From Stappia sp. 28M-7 (lineage in GTDB: Bacteria > Pseudomonadota > Alphaproteobacteria > Rhizobiales > Stappiaceae): a stretch of DNA of 64,000 nt. Numbering within the stretch: the first letter of the stretch is position 1; every line of letters begins with the position of its first letter. The stretch lies in assembly GCF_014252955.1 (NCBI RefSeq), contig NZ_JACMIA010000001.1:4402001-4466000 (forward strand). The letters run 5' to 3'. The translations under genes and the position numbers were made by a program. A model generated the notes under the pieces. That model had not been told where the DNA came from, searched no databases, and saw nothing but the letters and a program-made list of their open reading frames with translations. Shown piece after piece: positions 8,695 to 17,252 of this stretch.

Positions 8695-9237
8695 TCAGCC
8701 GGCAACAAGGTCCTTCAGGCGCAAAAGGGCAATCCGCTCCACCTGGGCGCAGGCGGTCGAAAACTCGACCCGCCGGTCGTTGGCGATGCGGCCCTCGAAA
8801 TTCTCCAGGATCTCGGCCTTGCTGCGGCCCTTCACCGCCAGGATGAAGGGAAAGCCGAAGCGGGAGGTATAGGTCTCGTTGAGAGCGGTGAAGCGGGCGC
8901 GCTCCGTGTCGGTCAGCGCGTCGAGCCCGGCGGAGGCCTGCTCGCCGGCGGACTCCGCCGTCAGGCGCCTGGCCGCCGCCAGCTTGCCGGCAAGATCGGG
9001 ATGCGCCCGCAGGACGGCGAGCCGCTCGTCCTCGCTCGCCGCGCGGAACTCCGCAACCAGCCGGGCATGCAGCCCCTCGGCCGTGTCGGCGTCGGAGGCC
9101 AGCCCCTTCGCAAGCGCCCGCTCGGCGATCCAGGGCGAATGTTCGAAGACCCCGCCGAACCGGGCAAGAAAGGCAGCGCGGTCCAGGCGTGAGGGACGCT
9201 GGCCGGAAGACGGATCGGAATGCTCGCTTGCGGTCAC
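8695..9237 (-). CDS. uraD: 2-oxo-4-hydroxy-4-carboxy-5-ureidoimidazoline (OHCU) decarboxylase
   Basis: This 180-residue cytoplasmic enzyme converts OHCU to S-allantoin after urate oxidation. The family marks are visible: HSPWIAERA near residue 33, RAHPDLAGK with His79, and FGFPFILAVKG at 127-137. It is a stand-alone protein here; in some bacteria it is fused to an allantoinase-type domain. A 10-bp inverted repeat with TCAA-N7-TTGA at its core lies about 50-75 bases upstream of the start. The gene sits between allantoicase and a LysR regulator, consistent with a urate-utilisation locus. Confidence 0.93.
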   Translation of the reverse strand: MTASEHSDPSSGQRPSRLDRAAFLARFGGVFEHSPWIAERALAKGLASDADTAEGLHARLVAEFRAASEDERLAVLRAHPDLAGKLAAARRLTAESAGEQASAGLDALTDTERARFTALNETYTSRFGFPFILAVKGRSKAEILENFEGRIANDRRVEFSTACAQVERIALLRLKDLVAG

Positions 9238-9287
9238 GGATGGATCTCCGGATGGGTTCGTCTATTGGTAATGCAAAACAATGACCC

Positions 9288-9314
9288 TCTCTTTCAAATT
9301 TTTCTTGAAAGAGA
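9288..9314. promoter_or_regulatory. inverted repeat upstream of uraD, possible LysR operator
   Basis: The arms TCTCTTTCAA (9288-9297) and TTGAAAGAGA (9305-9314) are perfect reverse complements around a 7-base centre. The core TCAA-N7-TTGA (9294-9308) occurs again in the lysR-puuD intergenic region at 10565-10579. It could bind the LysR regulator, or it could be a hairpin in the leader. The binding role is inferred. Confidence 0.5.
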
Positions 9315-9381
9315 TGTCCGCCGCGACGGGGCTTGCGGACCTGCGCAAAACGCTCCCAGAAGCGCCCCGCACTTGTCCCCG

Positions 9382-9465
9382 TTTGCGCGAAGGTGATCGG
9401 GATTTGCGACGGATTTTGCGCAGCTTTCTCGAAATCTCGCAAAATCCGTCGCAAACTCGCGCAAA
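9382..9465. repeat. nested perfect inverted repeats
   Basis: An 18-bp perfect inverted repeat has arms 9403-9420 (TTTGCGACGGATTTTGCG) and 9438-9455, with a 17-base spacer. Outside it, TTTGCGCGA (9382-9390) pairs with TCGCGCAAA (9457-9465), so the structure is nested. The region is locally rich in A and T and is not part of any supported gene. It could form a long cruciform or RNA hairpin. Confidence 0.75.
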
Positions 9466-9625
9466 TTCCGCCGATCTCCGCACGACTTTCAACCGGATTC
9501 CGGTTCTTTTCGGGGCGAACGGGGATAGATCCGGCCCGCTTTTACCCCCTACCCGGCAGAACAGCGGCCCGCGCAGCGAATTTGTGCCCGCACCGCTCCC
9601 CTCGCGCCGTGCCGCCAATCCCCCC

Positions 9626-10546
9626 TCAGTCCCCGGCAAGGGCGGCATCGACCGCCGCCTTGCAGCGCGCGGTCACGAAGTCGATGAACAGGCGGATCTT
9701 CGGGTCCTGGTAGCGCTTGTGCGGGTAAAGGCAGGCGAGTTGCACCGGCAGCGGCGGCGTCGCCCGGCAGACCTCGACCAGCCGCCCGGCCCGCAGGTGA
9801 TGCGCCACCTCGAACAGCGGCTTGTTGACGATGCCGCAGCCGGAAAGCGCCCAGTCGGTCAGCACGTCGCCGTCGTCCGATTCGAACGGCCCCGACACCT
9901 CGTGGCGCACCGGCCCGTCCGGGCCCTTCAGCGTCCAGTTGAACTCGCTGGTTCCGGGAAAGCGCAGCAACAGGCAGTGATGGCGGCCGCGCACCAGCTC
10001 CTCGCCGCTCTCCGGCGTGCCGTGGGCGGCCAGATATTCGGGCGCCGCGCACAACACCCTGGCGCAGTCGACGACGGGGCGCATCTTCAGGGCCGAATCG
10101 GCCGGCTGGCCCAGCACGAAGGCGATATCCAGCCCCTCGCCCAGCACGTCGACCTTGCGGTCGGACAGGCGCAGCCGCACGTCGATATCCGGATATTCCG
10201 CCTTGAACGCCGGGATCAGCGGCGCCACCAGCCGCCGCCCGAGGCCGAGCGGCGCGGCCACGAAGATCGAACCGCGCGGATGGCGGGCGACATCGGCCAC
10301 CGCCGCCTCCGCCTCCTCGATGGCGTCGAGGATCTTCACCGCGCCCTTGTAGAAGATCGACCCGTGCTCGGTTGGCGTCAGCTTGCGCGTCGTGCGGTTG
10401 AACAGGCGCACGCCCAGGTGCTTTTCCAGCTCGCCGATGCGGCTGGAGACCACCGCCGGCGAGACACGCTGGTCGCGCGCCGCCGCCGACATCGAACCGA
10501 GGTCGACAGCCCGCACGAAAACCCGGAGATTGTTCACGTAGGACAT
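9626..10546 (-). CDS. LysR family transcriptional regulator
   Basis: This is a 306-residue LysR-type regulator. The winged helix-turn-helix spans about residues 5-62 (SMSAAARDQRVSPAVVSSR, then LGVRLFNRTTRKLTPTEHG), and a substrate-binding domain follows from about residue 90. It is transcribed divergently from puuD with 210 bases between the starts, the usual layout for a LysR gene and its target. With uraD and allantoicase downstream on its own strand, it most likely controls urate use. The effector is not known, though urate or a breakdown product is a sensible guess. Confidence 0.88.
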   Translation of the reverse strand: MSYVNNLRVFVRAVDLGSMSAAARDQRVSPAVVSSRIGELEKHLGVRLFNRTTRKLTPTEHGSIFYKGAVKILDAIEEAEAAVADVARHPRGSIFVAAPLGLGRRLVAPLIPAFKAEYPDIDVRLRLSDRKVDVLGEGLDIAFVLGQPADSALKMRPVVDCARVLCAAPEYLAAHGTPESGEELVRGRHHCLLLRFPGTSEFNWTLKGPDGPVRHEVSGPFESDDGDVLTDWALSGCGIVNKPLFEVAHHLRAGRLVEVCRATPPLPVQLACLYPHKRYQDPKIRLFIDFVTARCKAAVDAALAGD

Positions 10547-10564
10547 GGACGGCTCTTATCATTT

Positions 10565-10579
10565 TCAAGAAATTCTTGA
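10565..10579. promoter_or_regulatory. dyad between lysR and puuD, possible LysR operator
   Basis: TCAAGAAATTCTTGA is a 7-bp perfect inverted repeat around one base, 19 bases upstream of the lysR start. It matches the uraD-upstream element in the frame TCAA-N7-TTGA and also shares TTCTTGA. The position suits autoregulation and control of puuD. Binding is inferred. Confidence 0.5.
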
Positions 10580-10756
10580 TAGTGATCGAAGCGCCTCGCG
10601 ACTTTTTTGCAAATGACGGATCTGTCAATCTCGCGCGAAATCCGGCAGCGCGGCCCGCGGACGGTTGGCACGTTTCGTGATTGGACTTTGCGCCGGGCGG
10701 GCGCGGACCCGTCGGGTGTCCGCCGCACCTTGAGTGCCCCAAGGAGGGAGAGAGTG

Positions 10757-11989
10757 ATGGAAGTGGCTATCGCCTGGGACTGGCTGGCCTTCGCCTTGCG
10801 CTGGCTGCATGTGGTGACGGCCATCGCCTGGATCGGCTCGTCCTTCTACTTCATCGCCCTCGATCTGGGCTTGCGCAAGGCGCCCGACCTGCCCGCTGGC
10901 GCCCATGGCGAGGAATGGCAGGTCCATGGCGGCGGCTTCTACCATATCCGCAAGTATCTGGTGGCACCCGCCACCCTTCCCGAGCACCTGACCTGGTTCA
11001 AGTGGGAGAGCTACGCCACCTGGCTTTCGGGCTTCGCGCTGATGTGCGTCGTCTACTATGCCGGCGCCGATCTCTACATGATCGACCCGTCCGTCATGGA
11101 GCTGTCGCGGCTCGGCGCCATTGCGCTGTCCATCGCCTCCATCGCCTTCGGCTGGATCGTCTACGACCTCCTGTGCCGCTCGCCGCTGGGGCGCAGCACC
11201 ACCGGGCTGATGCTCCTGCTCTACGTGGTGCTGGTCGCCATGGCCTGGGGCTACACCCAGGTCTTCACGGGCCGCGCCGCCTTCCTGCATCTGGGCGCCT
11301 TCACCGCGACCATCATGTCGGCCAACGTCTTCATGATCATCATCCCCAACCAGAAGAAGGTGGTCGCCGCGCTTCTGGCCGGGAAGACGCCGGACCCGGC
11401 GCTCGGGGCCCAGGCCAAGCAGCGCTCGCTGCACAACAATTACCTCACTCTCCCCGTCGTCTTTTTGATGCTGTCCAATCATTATCCCCTGGCCTTCGCC
11501 ACGCAGTACAATTGGGCGATCGCCTCGCTGGTTTTCCTGATGGGCGTCACGATCCGACACTTCTTCAACAGCACCCACGCCCGCAAGGATGCGCCGTGGT
11601 GGACCTGGTTCGTCACCGCCGCTCTCTTCCTCGCCGTCGTCTGGCTGTCGACCCTGCGTCCCGGCGACGAAGCCAGTGAAACCGCGCAGAGCTATCGCCG
11701 GCTGCCGCCGCAGATCGCCCGCTTCGTCAATGACGAGCATTTCGAGGCGGCCCGCGACACGGTGCTGACGCGCTGCTCGATGTGCCATGCGGCCGAGCCG
11801 CTGTGGGAGGGAATGGCGGCGGCACCCAAGGGCGTGCGGCTGGAAAGCGACGCGGAAATCGCCGAGCACGCCCGCGAGATCTACCTGCAGGCCGGCATTA
11901 CCCACGCCATGCCGCCGGCCAACGTGACCTATATCGAGCCGGACGAGCGCGCCGTTCTCGCCGCCTGGTATCGCAGCGCCACCCGCTGA
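10757..11989 (+). CDS. puuD: urate hydroxylase PuuD, membrane protein with C-terminal cytochrome c domain
   Basis: I start this 410-residue protein at ATG 10757, preceded by AAGGAGGG at 10741-10748. The upstream extension is not needed. The N-terminal part has about eight hydrophobic segments, beginning with ALRWLHVVTAIAWIGSSFYF, as in the PuuD/COG3748 membrane family. The C-terminus is a c-type cytochrome domain with heme site CSMCH at 340-344. The family oxidises urate to 5-hydroxyisourate and feeds electrons to the respiratory chain, replacing soluble uricase. The divergent LysR gene and the uraD/allantoicase pair fit this. The heme attachment would depend on a Ccm system, part of which lies at 31.5 kb. 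Confidence 0.9.
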   Translation: MEVAIAWDWLAFALRWLHVVTAIAWIGSSFYFIALDLGLRKAPDLPAGAHGEEWQVHGGGFYHIRKYLVAPATLPEHLTWFKWESYATWLSGFALMCVVYYAGADLYMIDPSVMELSRLGAIALSIASIAFGWIVYDLLCRSPLGRSTTGLMLLLYVVLVAMAWGYTQVFTGRAAFLHLGAFTATIMSANVFMIIIPNQKKVVAALLAGKTPDPALGAQAKQRSLHNNYLTLPVVFLMLSNHYPLAFATQYNWAIASLVFLMGVTIRHFFNSTHARKDAPWWTWFVTAALFLAVVWLSTLRPGDEASETAQSYRRLPPQIARFVNDEHFEAARDTVLTRCSMCHAAEPLWEGMAAAPKGVRLESDAEIAEHAREIYLQAGITHAMPPANVTYIEPDERAVLAAWYRSATR

Positions 11990-12203
11990 CCGGCCGCCTG
12001 CCGGCTGTGCACTTGCCCGAAAGACGAGCAATCTGTCCCCGCCCGGTGGATTGCCGGCCCGTTTCGTATTAAGAAGATCCCATCATCAACAGGGATCCGC
12101 TCTGGCCGAAACGTCATCGACGTTCTTCGGCGCGCCGACGTATTTTTCATACGGAATATCGCGATGCGCGGGTCCCGAACCTGACGGGAGGGACGACAGC
12201 ACG

Positions 12204-13214
12204 ATGACGGTTCTGACAGAGGCCGAGGAAATCTCGGATATCGCCTTCGGCTACATGGGATCGAAGGCGCTGTTCGCCGCGCTCCACTTCGGGGTCTTCA
12301 CCGAGCTGGACGAAGGCCCGGCCTCCGCCGACGATCTCGCCCCCAGGATCGGCCTGCCGCGGGAACGCTGCCGCACCCTGATGACCGCCCTCACCTCGCT
12401 CGGACTGACCGAGATCCGGGACGGGCGCTACGCCAATTCCCCCGCCGCCGAGCGGTTCCTGGTCAAGGGCGCCCGCTACGACTTCGGCGACTACCTGCGC
12501 CTTCAGGTCGGCCAGCAGATGTACCCGTTGATGGACCAGATCGAGCCCGCACTGGCCGGCGAACTGCCGGAGGAGGCAACCGCCTCCTATGACGACTGGT
12601 TCTCCGACCCGGAGGAAGCCCGCCTTTATTCCGAGAGCCAGCATGCCGGCTCGCTCGGCCCGGCGCGCGGCCTTGCCAAGCGGGTCGACCTTTCGGCGGC
12701 GCGCAGCCTGCTCGATATCGGCGGAGGCACCGGCGCCTTTGCCATCACCTTGTGCAAGGCCTTCCCGCAATTGTCCGCAACGCTCGTCGAGTTTCCCAAT
12801 GTCGCGGATATCGGCGAAGGCTTCGTCGCCCGCGCGGGCCTTTCAGAGCGCATCACCTATCGGCGCGGAAACGCACTGGACGCCGACTGGCCGACGGGAC
12901 AGGACGCGGTGCTGATGTCCTATCTCCTGTCCGGCGTGCCGGATCATGCTCATGAGGATCTGTTCGCCCGTGCCTTCGCGCATCTGGCGCCGGGCGGCCA
13001 GCTGATGATCCACGACTTCGTCGTCGATGCCGACCGCAAGGGCCCGCGCAACACCGCCCTGTGGCAGTTGCAGCACACCGCCTTCACGCCCGAAGCCCGC
13101 TCGATCGCCGACGACTGGCTGGCCAAGCGCCTTGCCGCCGCCGGCTTCACCGATGTCTCGGTCGAGCCGCTCATCCCCGGCATGACCAAGCTGGCACTGG
13201 GGCGGCGCCCCTGA
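12204..13214 (+). CDS. SAM-dependent O-methyltransferase with dimerisation domain
   Basis: I start this 336-residue enzyme at ATG 12204, which has GGGAGGGA a few bases upstream. The N-terminal 90 residues form the winged-helix dimerisation domain seen in plant-type and antibiotic O-methyltransferases (ALHFGVFTELDEG). The C-terminal Rossmann part has the SAM motif LLDIGGGTGAFAI at about 168-180 and GQLMIHDF later. Relatives methylate hydroxyls on small aromatic or polyketide-like compounds, and some are annotated as acetylserotonin methyltransferase-like. No biosynthetic partners are adjacent, so the substrate is unknown. Confidence 0.82.
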   Translation: MTVLTEAEEISDIAFGYMGSKALFAALHFGVFTELDEGPASADDLAPRIGLPRERCRTLMTALTSLGLTEIRDGRYANSPAAERFLVKGARYDFGDYLRLQVGQQMYPLMDQIEPALAGELPEEATASYDDWFSDPEEARLYSESQHAGSLGPARGLAKRVDLSAARSLLDIGGGTGAFAITLCKAFPQLSATLVEFPNVADIGEGFVARAGLSERITYRRGNALDADWPTGQDAVLMSYLLSGVPDHAHEDLFARAFAHLAPGGQLMIHDFVVDADRKGPRNTALWQLQHTAFTPEARSIADDWLAKRLAAAGFTDVSVEPLIPGMTKLALGRRP

Positions 13215-13382
13215 CCTGACCCGCTCAGCTCCGACGCCACCCCAAGGGCGATGCAAGCCTGCAACAGGGTGGCGCAAGCCGGTCACATTGCCGCGAAATC
13301 GCTTCGCGGTAACGGATCCGTCAGTTAAACCGGAGTATAGAAGACTAGATACAGACCGATTTCCGGAGCCGGCTGGACCGTC

Positions 13383-14210
13383 ATGCGCAAGAACACCTTC
13401 CTTTCCGCCCTCACCGCCGCCGCCCTTGTGGCCGGTGCGAGCCTCGCTGCTCCGGCAGCCCTTGCCCAGGACGGCATGGCAGCGCCGCAGGACATGCCCC
13501 TGCCCTCCCGGCAGTACGTCATCGACCTCGGCGTCGGCGCGCTGGTCTCGCCGAAATACGAAGGCGCGGACAAGATGATGGTCTCGCCGCTGCCGATCAT
13601 CTCGGTCGGCCGGTTCTACGTGCCGGGCCTCGGCCAGGTCAGCGACGGCGAGAAGACCACCCGCGGCGTCTTCTTCTTCCCCTCGTTCAACTTCGTGGGC
13701 GAGCGCAAGGCCTCCGACAGCGCCAAGCTGACCGGTACCAACAAGGTCGACTGGGCGCTGGAACTCGGCCTCGGCGCCGGCTTCCGCTACGACTGGTTCA
13801 GCGCCTTCGTCGAGCTGCGCCAGGGCATCAACGGCCACACGGGTCAGGTCGGCCAGATCGGTGCCGACATCATCCTGAACCCGATGGAACGGCTGGAAAT
13901 CGCCTTCGGCCCGCGTGCCGACTTCGCCAGCGGCGACTACATGAGCACCTATTTCGGCGTCACCCCTGCCGAGGCGGCCGCCTCGCTGGGCAACCTGACC
14001 GCCTACAAGGCCAGCGGCGGCTTCAAGTCGATCGGCCTGTCGGGCCGCGCCAGCTATGCGGTCACGGACCAGACAGCACTGCACCTGCAGGCCGGCTGGG
14101 ACCACTATGTGGGCGACGCCCGCAACAGCCCGATCGTCCGCCGTGGCAACCAGAACAATTTCACCATCGGCACCGGCGTCACCTACCGCTTCTCCTTCGA
14201 TCTGTTCTGA
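13383..14210 (+). CDS. MipA/OmpV family outer membrane protein
   Basis: This 275-residue protein has a clear signal peptide, with likely cleavage after APAALA at residue 28. The mature part begins with a short linker and then YVIDLGVGALVSPKYEGAD, the typical MipA/OmpV start. It is rich in alternating strands and ends with a terminal phenylalanine (TYRFSFDLF), the usual outer-membrane barrel signal. MipA in E. coli scaffolds peptidoglycan enzymes and OmpV is a porin-like protein; the role here is open. The 60 bases upstream are AT-rich compared with the surroundings and probably hold the promoter. Confidence 0.85.
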   Translation: MRKNTFLSALTAAALVAGASLAAPAALAQDGMAAPQDMPLPSRQYVIDLGVGALVSPKYEGADKMMVSPLPIISVGRFYVPGLGQVSDGEKTTRGVFFFPSFNFVGERKASDSAKLTGTNKVDWALELGLGAGFRYDWFSAFVELRQGINGHTGQVGQIGADIILNPMERLEIAFGPRADFASGDYMSTYFGVTPAEAAASLGNLTAYKASGGFKSIGLSGRASYAVTDQTALHLQAGWDHYVGDARNSPIVRRGNQNNFTIGTGVTYRFSFDLF

Positions 14211-14249
14211 TCGCCGCCCCGGTCGCAAGGACAGGCCGGCGGCATCGAC

Positions 14250-14912
14250 ATGACAGGCGAGCAGCGCATTCCCGTGCGGATCGACGACGAGGACGACCTC
14301 GCCGCCGGTCTCGGCCAACTTCTGGCCATTGCGCCCGATCTCGGCCGCCTTGCCGCGGCCGGCGATCCCCTGCCGCTGCGCCGCCATCCCGCGACCTTTG
14401 CCGAGCTTGCCCGCATCGTCACCGCACAGCAGGTGTCGCTGGCGAGCGCCGCCGCGATCTACGGTCGGCTTGAAGCGCTGATTTCCCCCTTCGACGCGGC
14501 GACCGTCCTGCGCCTGAGCGATGACCAGCTCGGCCAGGCAGGTCTGTCGCGCGCCAAGATCGCCGCTTTCCGGGCGGTGGCGCAGGCCGTCGACGATGGC
14601 CTCGACCTTGCGGACCTGACGCGCCTGCCGGCGGAGGACGCCCGCACCCGCCTCGTCTCCCTGCGCGGCATCGGCCCATGGACGGCGGATGTCTTTCTGC
14701 TGTTCTGCGCCGGGCACCCGGATGTGTTTCCCGCCGGCGATGTCGCCCTGCAGGAAGCCCTGCGCGACGCCCTTGCGCTGGATGTGCGGCCGAACCCGCG
14801 CGAGGCGGAACGGCTGGCCCGGCGCTGGTCGCCCTGGCGCGGTGTCGCGGCGCGGCTTCTATGGGCGCATTATCGCCGCCTCACCGGGCGCGGGACCGGC
14901 CTCCCGGTCTGA
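14250..14912 (+). CDS. DNA-3-methyladenine glycosylase, AlkA/HhH-GPD type
   Basis: This 220-residue base-excision repair glycosylase removes alkylated purines. The helix-hairpin-helix is at about 135-150 (LVSLRGIGPWTADVFL), and the catalytic aspartate is Asp164 in FPAGDVALQ, as in AlkA. It lacks the N-terminal TBP-like domain of E. coli AlkA and is closer to the short Mag1-like form. The gene starts 39 bases after MipA/OmpV and converges with the YkvA gene, whose stop codon begins at the next base. Confidence 0.88.
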   Translation: MTGEQRIPVRIDDEDDLAAGLGQLLAIAPDLGRLAAAGDPLPLRRHPATFAELARIVTAQQVSLASAAAIYGRLEALISPFDAATVLRLSDDQLGQAGLSRAKIAAFRAVAQAVDDGLDLADLTRLPAEDARTRLVSLRGIGPWTADVFLLFCAGHPDVFPAGDVALQEALRDALALDVRPNPREAERLARRWSPWRGVAARLLWAHYRRLTGRGTGLPV

Positions 14913-15323
14913 TCAAACCGAACCGGGCTTGCCCGCCCTGCCGTCGTCGGCGGCCTCTGTCTTGCCGAGCGCGGCGCGCGCCGCCTCCCTGTGCTCCTCG
15001 CGCATATGGCTGCCGATCAGGGCCAGCACGCCGAGCAGGATACTGGCATCGTCCGTGAAACCGATGCCGAGGATGGCGTCGGGAATGATGTCGAAGGGCA
15101 TGACGAAATAGGCAAGGCCGGCGAAGATCGTGCCGCGCACGCGCACGGGCGTGGCCGGATCGACGGCGCAAATATAGGCGGCGATCACATCCTCCATGAA
15201 GGGGATCTGCCGCGCCGCCTTGCGCGCCACCTTGAAGAGGCGCGCGCCGACCCGCTCCTCGCGGCCCTTCTCGGGGCCGAGGATTTCCGGATCGATGCCG
15301 AGATCGTCGTAACTTGCCGCCAT
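14913..15323 (-). CDS. YkvA family (DUF1232) small membrane protein
   Basis: This 136-residue protein contains the YkvA/DUF1232 core: IPFMEDVIAAYICAVDPATP, then FVMPFDIIPDAI and the DDASILLGVL segment. The PxDxIPD motif is the family mark. These are short proteins with one or two hydrophobic stretches and no known biochemical role. The gene directly abuts the convergent AlkA-like gene and is downstream of purH on the same strand, from which it is separated by two hairpins. Confidence 0.85.
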   Translation of the reverse strand: MAASYDDLGIDPEILGPEKGREERVGARLFKVARKAARQIPFMEDVIAAYICAVDPATPVRVRGTIFAGLAYFVMPFDIIPDAILGIGFTDDASILLGVLALIGSHMREEHREAARAALGKTEAADDGRAGKPGSV

Positions 15324-15409
15324 GCCTGCCGTCTCCTTGCCGGACCTTGCGAAGGTCCCGCGGACAGCCCCCGGGCGGGCCGAAATGACCCGCTTTCTAC
15401 CCCATATCT

Positions 15410-15454
15410 GGGCCGAAACGGCCCGCGCCCGCCCCTTATGTGGGGCGGGCGCGG
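15410..15454 (-). terminator. tandem hairpins downstream of purH
   Basis: A 13-bp perfect GC-rich stem has arms 15423-15435 and 15442-15454 and a TTATGT loop. The smaller stem GGGCC-GAAAC-GGCCC at 15410-15424 shares its edge. The site lies between the purH stop and the ykvA start. There is no long T-run, so termination strength is uncertain. Confidence 0.5.
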
Positions 15455-15509
15455 TGGATTTTCAAAGAGGCGGGCGAAGGGGCCTGGGGCAGGCGCCCTT
15501 TGCAAACCG

Positions 15510-17126
15510 TCAGTGACGGAAGTGACGCATGCCGGTGAAGACCATGGCGAGCCCGGCCTCGTCGGCCGCCGCGATCACTTCCGCATCGCGCATCGAGCCG
15601 CCCGGCTGGATCACCGCCGTGGCGCCGGCGGCAGCCGCCGCCAGAAGGCCGTCTGCGAAGGGGAAGAAGGCATCGGACGCCACGACCGAGCCGATGGTGT
15701 TCGGCCGGGCGGCACCTGCCGCCTCCGCCGCGTCCTCGGCCTTGCGCGCGGCGATGCGGGCGCTGTCGATGCGGCTCATCTGGCCCGCGCCGATGCCGGC
15801 GGTCGCGCCCTCGCGCACATAGACGATGGCGTTCGACTTGACGTGCTTGGCGACGCGGAAGGCGAACTTGAGGTCGGCCATTTCCTGCTCGGTCGGGGCG
15901 CGCTTCGTCACCACCTTGAGGTCGAGATCCTCGACCGTGCCGGTGTCGCGGTCCTGCACCAGCAGGCCGCCGGCAACCGACTTGACGATACGTGCGCCGG
16001 CGCGCGGATCGGCGAGCCCGCCGGTGATCAGCAGGCGCAGATTCTTCTTCGCCGCCACGATCGCCAGCGCCTCGTCGCTGGCCTCCGGCGCGATGATCAC
16101 CTCGGTGAAGATCTTGACGATCTCCTCGGCCGCGGCCGCGTCCAGCTTGCTGTTGAGCGCGACGATACCGCCGAAGGCCGAAACCGGATCGCAGGCCAGG
16201 GCCTTCAGATAGGCGTCCTTGAGGCTCGCGCCCGTCGCCACGCCGCAGGGGTTGGCGTGCTTGATGATGGCGACCGCCGGCGACACGCCCGGATCGAACT
16301 CGCTGACCAGCTCGAACGCGGCATCGGTGTCGTTGATGTTGTTGTAGGACAGCTCCTTGCCCTGCACCTGGCGGGCGGTGGCAACGCCGAAGCGGCGCTC
16401 CGGCGTCAGGTAGAACGCCGCCTTCTGATGCGGGTTCTCGCCGTAGCGCATGACCGACGCGAGACGTCCGCCGAAGGCCACATGGGCCGGCGCGTCCTCG
16501 CCGATGGCGGCGGCGAACCAGTTGGAAACCGCCGCGTCATAGGCCGCGGTGCGGGCGAAGGCCTTCTGCGCCAGACGCTTGCGCAGCGCCAGCGGCACTT
16601 GCCCCTCGTGCTCGCCGAGCGCCTCGATCACCTCGGAATAGTCGGCCGGATCGCTGACCATCGTCACATAGGCGTGGTTCTTGGCCGCGGCGCGGGTCAT
16701 TGCCGGGCCGCCGATGTCGATGTTCTCGATGGCGAGCGCGAAGTCGGCGCCGGAAGCGACCGTTTCCTCGAAGGGATAGAGATTGACGCAGACGAGGTCG
16801 ATGCCGGTGATGCCGTGCTCCTTCATCGCCGCGGCGTGTTCGGCATCGTCGCGGATGGCGAGCAACCCGCCATGCACGGCCGGATGCAGCGTCTTGACGC
16901 GCCCGTCCATGATCTCGGGAAAGCCGGTGACCTCCGAAATGTCGAGCACCTTCAGCCCGGCGTCAGCCAGCGTCTTGCGCGTACCGCCGGTCGAGACCAG
17001 CTCGACGCCGAGCCCTGCAAGCGCGGTCGCGAACTCGATGAGGCCTGTCTTGTCGGAGACGGAGAGCAGGGCGCGCCTGACGGGAACGAGATCGGGAACG
17101 GGAATGCGTTTCGACACCACGGCCAT
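15510..17126 (-). CDS. purH: bifunctional AICAR transformylase / IMP cyclohydrolase
   Basis: This 538-residue enzyme carries out the last two steps of de novo IMP synthesis in the cytoplasm. I start it at the internal ATG 17126 ([13 protein letters not shown]). The longer frame would add 18 residues outside the conserved start. The N-terminal IMP cyclohydrolase domain has [12 protein letters not shown] and STGGTRKTL. The transformylase half has the catalytic Lys-His in KHANPCGVA near residue 288. It is preceded on the same strand by rsmB and a heparinase-family gene, an order common in Rhizobiales. Confidence 0.96.
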   Translation of the reverse strand: MAVVSKRIPVPDLVPVRRALLSVSDKTGLIEFATALAGLGVELVSTGGTRKTLADAGLKVLDISEVTGFPEIMDGRVKTLHPAVHGGLLAIRDDAEHAAAMKEHGITGIDLVCVNLYPFEETVASGADFALAIENIDIGGPAMTRAAAKNHAYVTMVSDPADYSEVIEALGEHEGQVPLALRKRLAQKAFARTAAYDAAVSNWFAAAIGEDAPAHVAFGGRLASVMRYGENPHQKAAFYLTPERRFGVATARQVQGKELSYNNINDTDAAFELVSEFDPGVSPAVAIIKHANPCGVATGASLKDAYLKALACDPVSAFGGIVALNSKLDAAAAEEIVKIFTEVIIAPEASDEALAIVAAKKNLRLLITGGLADPRAGARIVKSVAGGLLVQDRDTGTVEDLDLKVVTKRAPTEQEMADLKFAFRVAKHVKSNAIVYVREGATAGIGAGQMSRIDSARIAARKAEDAAEAAGAARPNTIGSVVASDAFFPFADGLLAAAAAGATAVIQPGGSMRDAEVIAAADEAGLAMVFTGMRHFRH

Positions 17127-17252
17127 TGCGGAGGGTCCTTCGGGTTTTCGGCGGGACAGTGATCTGCGTGCGCCTAGCACGAAGCGCGGAAAACCGGAAG
17201 CCGACGACGAAGAATTGGGTAAAAAATGCGCAGGGCGCGGCAGAACACCGCC

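Larger units (their letters stand above)
9238..9625. other. intergenic region upstream of uraD with two strong inverted repeats
   Basis: I find no supported gene in this 388-base stretch. It holds a 10-bp hairpin at 9288-9314 close to uraD and a large nested inverted repeat at 9382-9465. The open frames through it encode low-complexity basic peptides and are rejected. Confidence 0.6.

Noticed and set aside
9382-9465. CRISPR array
   Set aside because: There are two opposed arms only. There are no regularly spaced direct repeats and no cas gene in the window.
9262-9648. 128-codon minus-strand ORF in the lysR-uraD gap
   Set aside because: The peptide is low-complexity and basic, runs through both inverted repeats, and overlaps the lysR end. 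A repeat-derived frame is more likely.
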